In this document: positions 14,034 through 16,336 of the stretch, in pieces
Position numbering within the stretch: the first letter of the stretch is position 1
Layout of the letters: each line of letters starts with the position of its first letter
Source of the DNA: an uncultured bacterium
GTDB lineage: Bacteria > Actinomycetota > Coriobacteriia > Coriobacteriales > Coriobacteriaceae
Direction of reading: 5' to 3'
Assembly: GCA_905215755.1 (NCBI GenBank)
Contig: CAJMRE010000042.1
Span: forward strand, 1 to 16,336
Length of the DNA stretch: 16,336 bases
The notes under the pieces: generated by a model
The model's input: only the letters and a program-made list of their open reading frames with translations
What the model was told of the DNA's origin: nothing
The model's database searches: none
Position numbers and translations under genes: made by a program

Positions 14034-14912
14034 CTAGGTGAGAAGCTGGGCCATGGCGTTGACGAATTTTTGGACTTGGAGGGTGGGCTCGAGCGGATAG
14101 TGCAAAAAGACCGGCACCTCACGGCCGCACAGGAACGGCACGCCCACAAAGGCCGGGTGCACCCCCGACCACGCCCCGCAGGTGAGCACCGCGTCGCCCT
14201 TTTCCTCCGCCTCGTTAAAGAGCGCAAAGTCAAAGCTGTCCACGTCGATCACGTCCACGCCGCCGTCGGCCAAAAGGTCGATGCGCAGGCTGTCCATGGC
14301 GTCGTTGCCGTGGCGCAGTACGCGCAGACGCATACCCTCCAAGTCGGCAACCGTAATGCGATTCTTGCGCGCCAGCGGGCTCGTGCGCGGCAGGTCGATA
14401 TAAAACGGCACGTTGACGATGCGGAGCTTTTGGCAGGCGTCGCCCCAGCGTGGGGTCGAAAAACTCGACTGCACTACATCCACCTCGCGGCCCAAGCTGC
14501 GCATGACGGATTCGCGCTCGTCATAGAGGTCGCTTACCGGCACGATCTCAAATCGCAGCGACGGTTCCAGATCGTGGATGTTCGACCACATCGACAGCGT
14601 TTGGCGCCCCGGGCACATCATCGACACGCCCAGGCGCACGGCACCGCCATCGCCCGCGGCGCGTCGGGCACGGCGAAGGGCATCCTCGGACTGGCGCATA
14701 ATCGAGCGCGCGTCGTCTACCAGTAACGCACCCGCCGGTGTCACCTTGACGCCCGAGTGCGAGCGTTCGAACAGCGTGATGCCGAACTCGGCCTCGAATC
14801 CCGACACCTGTTTGACGAGCGCTGGGGTCGACATACGCAGTTTTGCCGCGGCGCGCGAGAAGCTCCCCAGCTCCGCCGCGGCCGAAATAGCCTCGAGTCG
14901 TCGATCGTACAC
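14034..14912 (-). CDS. LysR-family transcriptional regulator
   Basis: A 292-residue regulator. The N-terminal winged helix (about 1-60) follows the LysR pattern, with AAAELGSFSRAAAKLRMS (11-28), ALVKQVSGFEAEFGITLFER (31-50) and a wing ending in VTPAGALL (57-64). Residues 90-290 form the inducer-binding domain. The start is GTG at 14910-14912, with GGGAG 6 nt upstream. It is transcribed away from the dehydrogenase-transporter pair, the usual layout for a LysR protein that controls a divergent catabolic operon, so those genes are its likely targets. It also runs toward the pilus operon, 229 nt away on the same strand, but no link to pilus control is visible. The ligand is unknown. Confidence 0.9.
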   Translation of the reverse strand: MYDRRLEAISAAAELGSFSRAAAKLRMSTPALVKQVSGFEAEFGITLFERSHSGVKVTPAGALLVDDARSIMRQSEDALRRARRAAGDGGAVRLGVSMMCPGRQTLSMWSNIHDLEPSLRFEIVPVSDLYDERESVMRSLGREVDVVQSSFSTPRWGDACQKLRIVNVPFYIDLPRTSPLARKNRITVADLEGMRLRVLRHGNDAMDSLRIDLLADGGVDVIDVDSFDFALFNEAEEKGDAVLTCGAWSGVHPAFVGVPFLCGREVPVFLHYPLEPTLQVQKFVNAMAQLLT

Positions 14913-15145
14913 GTCAATCTCCCGTTTTCGCGCTTGCGGCCACGTGGCGCCGCAGGGGGTTGTTTTTGCAGGTCATACGCCCAATGTAGAGCAGATATCA
15001 GCAAACGGTATAAACCTACGGTTAACGCCATTCTAACAAATATGCAATTCACCTGCGCAAATGCAAAGCATACGATAACCAGCGAAAACCACGTGGGTCG
15101 GTTAATGGGAGCGACCCACCGGGAGGCACAAGAAGGGAAGTTCCT
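14913..15145. promoter_or_regulatory. Divergent control region, lysR / dehydrogenase
   Basis: These 233 nt separate the divergent genes. Visible structure: the palindrome GCCACGTGGC (14939-14948) inside wider TGCGGC/GCCGCA arms in the lysR leader; a short dyad AACC-TAC-GGTT (15013-15023) near the middle, a possible LysR site although it does not fit T-N11-A exactly; and a hairpin GTGGGTCG/CGACCCAC (15093-15119, 11-nt loop) just before the dehydrogenase ribosome-binding site. No consensus promoter stands out on either strand. Confidence 0.45.
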
Positions 15146-16027
15146 ATGAGCAATTGGCTTAAGCTCGAGGGCGATGTCTGCGCCGTGACTGGCGCGCTCG
15201 GCGGTATGGGCGTCGAGATTTGCCGCGAGTTCGCCCGCAACGGCGCCAACGTCGTCCTGCTCGACCTGGACGAGGAGAAGGTCAAGGCTGCTGCCGCCGA
15301 CCTCGCTGCCGAGTTTGGCATCCACGCCGAGGGTTACAAGATGAACGCCACCGACGAGGCCGAGGTTCAGGCCGCCGTCGACGCCACCATCGCCGACTTC
15401 GGTCGCGTCGACGTCCTCGTCAACACCGCCGGTATCCTGCGCTTCGCCGCCATGGAGGACCTGCCGCTCTCCGACTGGAATGAGGTCATCAACGTCAACC
15501 TCACCGGCTACTTCATCACCTCGCAGCGCTTTGGTCGCGAGATGATCAAGGCCGGCCAGGGCCGCCTGGTGCACATCTCGACCGTCGCCAGCCACTCCCC
15601 CGAGACGTTCTCGGGCGTGTACAGCTCTACCAAAGCCGGCGTCAACATGATGTCCAAGATGCTCGCCGCCGAGTGGGGCCCCTACGGCGTCCGCTCCAAC
15701 TGCGTCGAGCCCTGCTTCGTTAAGACCCCGATGTCGGCCAACTTCTACGCCGACCCCGAGGTCGAAAAGAGCCGCAGCCGTCTGATCGCCACGCGCCGCA
15801 TCGGCGAGGTCAGCGATATCGCCAACGCCGTCATGTTCCTGGCGTCCACGCGCTCGGACTTTACCACCGGCGACGCCATCAAGGTCGACGGCGGCTTCTC
15901 CAACATGATGGGCGACCTCACCGCCAAGCCCGGCGGCCGTCGCGCCTATGCCGACAACTACCTCAAGAACAAGGGTGTCGAGCTTTGGTCCGATGAGTCC
16001 GGCGTCGCCAAGCCGACTGACCAGTAA
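15146..16027 (+). CDS. Short-chain dehydrogenase/reductase (SDR)
   Basis: A 293-residue cytoplasmic NAD(P)-dependent oxidoreductase of the classical SDR type. Seen motifs: TGALGGMG (15-22) for the cofactor, Asp40 at the end of the second strand (favours NAD), NTAG (93-96), Asn118, and Tyr159-x3-Lys163 in YSSTK. The residue 13 before the Tyr, normally the catalytic Ser, is Thr146 (IST instead of ISS). The fold ends in VDGGFS; the last 40 residues (Lys/Gly/Asp-rich) extend beyond the usual 250-residue core. An AAGGGAAG site precedes the ATG. The next gene is a transporter 68 nt downstream, so it probably oxidises or reduces the imported compound. The substrate (sugar acid, polyol, steroid or other) cannot be told. 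Confidence 0.9.
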   Translation: MSNWLKLEGDVCAVTGALGGMGVEICREFARNGANVVLLDLDEEKVKAAAADLAAEFGIHAEGYKMNATDEAEVQAAVDATIADFGRVDVLVNTAGILRFAAMEDLPLSDWNEVINVNLTGYFITSQRFGREMIKAGQGRLVHISTVASHSPETFSGVYSSTKAGVNMMSKMLAAEWGPYGVRSNCVEPCFVKTPMSANFYADPEVEKSRSRLIATRRIGEVSDIANAVMFLASTRSDFTTGDAIKVDGGFSNMMGDLTAKPGGRRAYADNYLKNKGVELWSDESGVAKPTDQ

Positions 16028-16095
16028 ACCAACCTAACAGGAAGACCCGCGGATACGACCGCTCCTCCTCCCCCGTATCGATTAGAAAGAGTCCA
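16028..16095 (+). other. Spacer between dehydrogenase and transporter genes
   Basis: This 68-nt spacer contains a weak inverted pair GATACG (16052-16057) and CGTATC (16074-16079) around a pyrimidine-rich 16-nt loop. There is no T-tract, so cotranscription is likely; the hairpin might set relative expression. Confidence 0.35.
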
Positions 16096-16336
16096 ATGGC
16101 TTACACCAACTCCAACAAGGGTCGCGCCGTCGTGCTTTCCGCCGCGTGCGTCACCATGTTCTTCATCAGCTCCATCGCTCTGTATTCCGTTGTGAGCAAG
16201 AACCTGCTCGCCGTCTACCCCGAGTGGTCCAGCGCTCTTACCTGGGCTTTCCCGGTCTTTCAGACCATCATGGCCGTGACAGGCATCTTCGCCGGCCGCA
16301 TCTCCGATAAGATCGGCCCGCGCAACGTCGTGATCG
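16096..16336 (+). CDS. MFS transporter, OFA-like (partial, runs off the window)
   Basis: The first 80 codons of a membrane transporter. After a short polar start (MAYTNSNKGR), helix 1 (about 11-34) is followed by an outer loop, then helix 2, which contains FPVFQTIMAVTGIFAG, and then the MFS motif-A loop GRISDKIGPR. The WAFPVFQ...GRISDKIGPR combination resembles oxalate/formate-antiporter-like (OFA) carriers. The ATG is preceded by AGAAAGAG. It is probably cotranscribed with the dehydrogenase and controlled by the divergent LysR protein. The rest of the protein is beyond the window, so substrate and mechanism are open. Confidence 0.8.
   Translation, partial: MAYTNSNKGRAVVLSAACVTMFFISSIALYSVVSKNLLAVYPEWSSALTWAFPVFQTIMAVTGIFAGRISDKIGPRNVVI

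Overview
The window reads as a GC-rich actinobacterial chromosome, most likely a gut Coriobacteriia member of the Collinsella type. That placement rests on the general look of the proteins and gene content, not on a marker gene. Fourteen genes are supported, two of them cut by the window edges. No tRNA, rRNA, CRISPR array or transposase gene was seen.

Region 1 (1-1872): the tail of an unknown gene, a low-molecular-weight protein-tyrosine phosphatase (147-593), a repeat-rich convergent gap with DnaA-box-like sites, then on the minus strand a pyridoxal/pyridoxamine kinase overlapping a small Cys/His-rich TIGR04076-type protein.

Region 2 (1873-6710): a MarR repressor and two ABC exporter half-transporters in an overlapping operon. 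The transporters form an asymmetric pair: the first has a degenerate ATPase site (Walker B Asp, H-switch Gln) and the second a canonical one. A promoter overlapped by a palindrome suggests autoregulation. Two related structured elements, in opposite orientation, flank the operon (2082-2175 and 6552-6643). They share a 43-nt core with a compensatory base change and have different but self-complementary outer stems. A strong terminator closes the operon.

Region 3 (6726-14033, minus strand): a sortase-assembled pilus locus in the order large surface adhesin, SipA-like protein, FctA-like pilin, class B sortase. This is the order I recall for the Streptococcus pyogenes FCT pilus island (cpa-sipA-fctA-srtC). 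The SipA-like protein keeps the signal peptidase fold motifs but has Glu and Gly where the catalytic Ser and Lys should be. The adhesin is broken as read: a run of ten G (minus strand, 13742-13751) inside its signal peptide puts the start out of frame with 1,070-odd downstream codons. Nine G would restore a 1,101-residue secreted, wall-anchored protein. This looks like a phase-variable switch in the OFF state, or a homopolymer sequencing error. A membrane diguanylate cyclase without the RxxD inhibitory site lies directly downstream.

Region 4 (14034-16336): a LysR regulator diverges from a short-chain dehydrogenase followed by an MFS transporter cut by the window end, a typical regulator plus uptake-and-oxidation module for an unknown small substrate.
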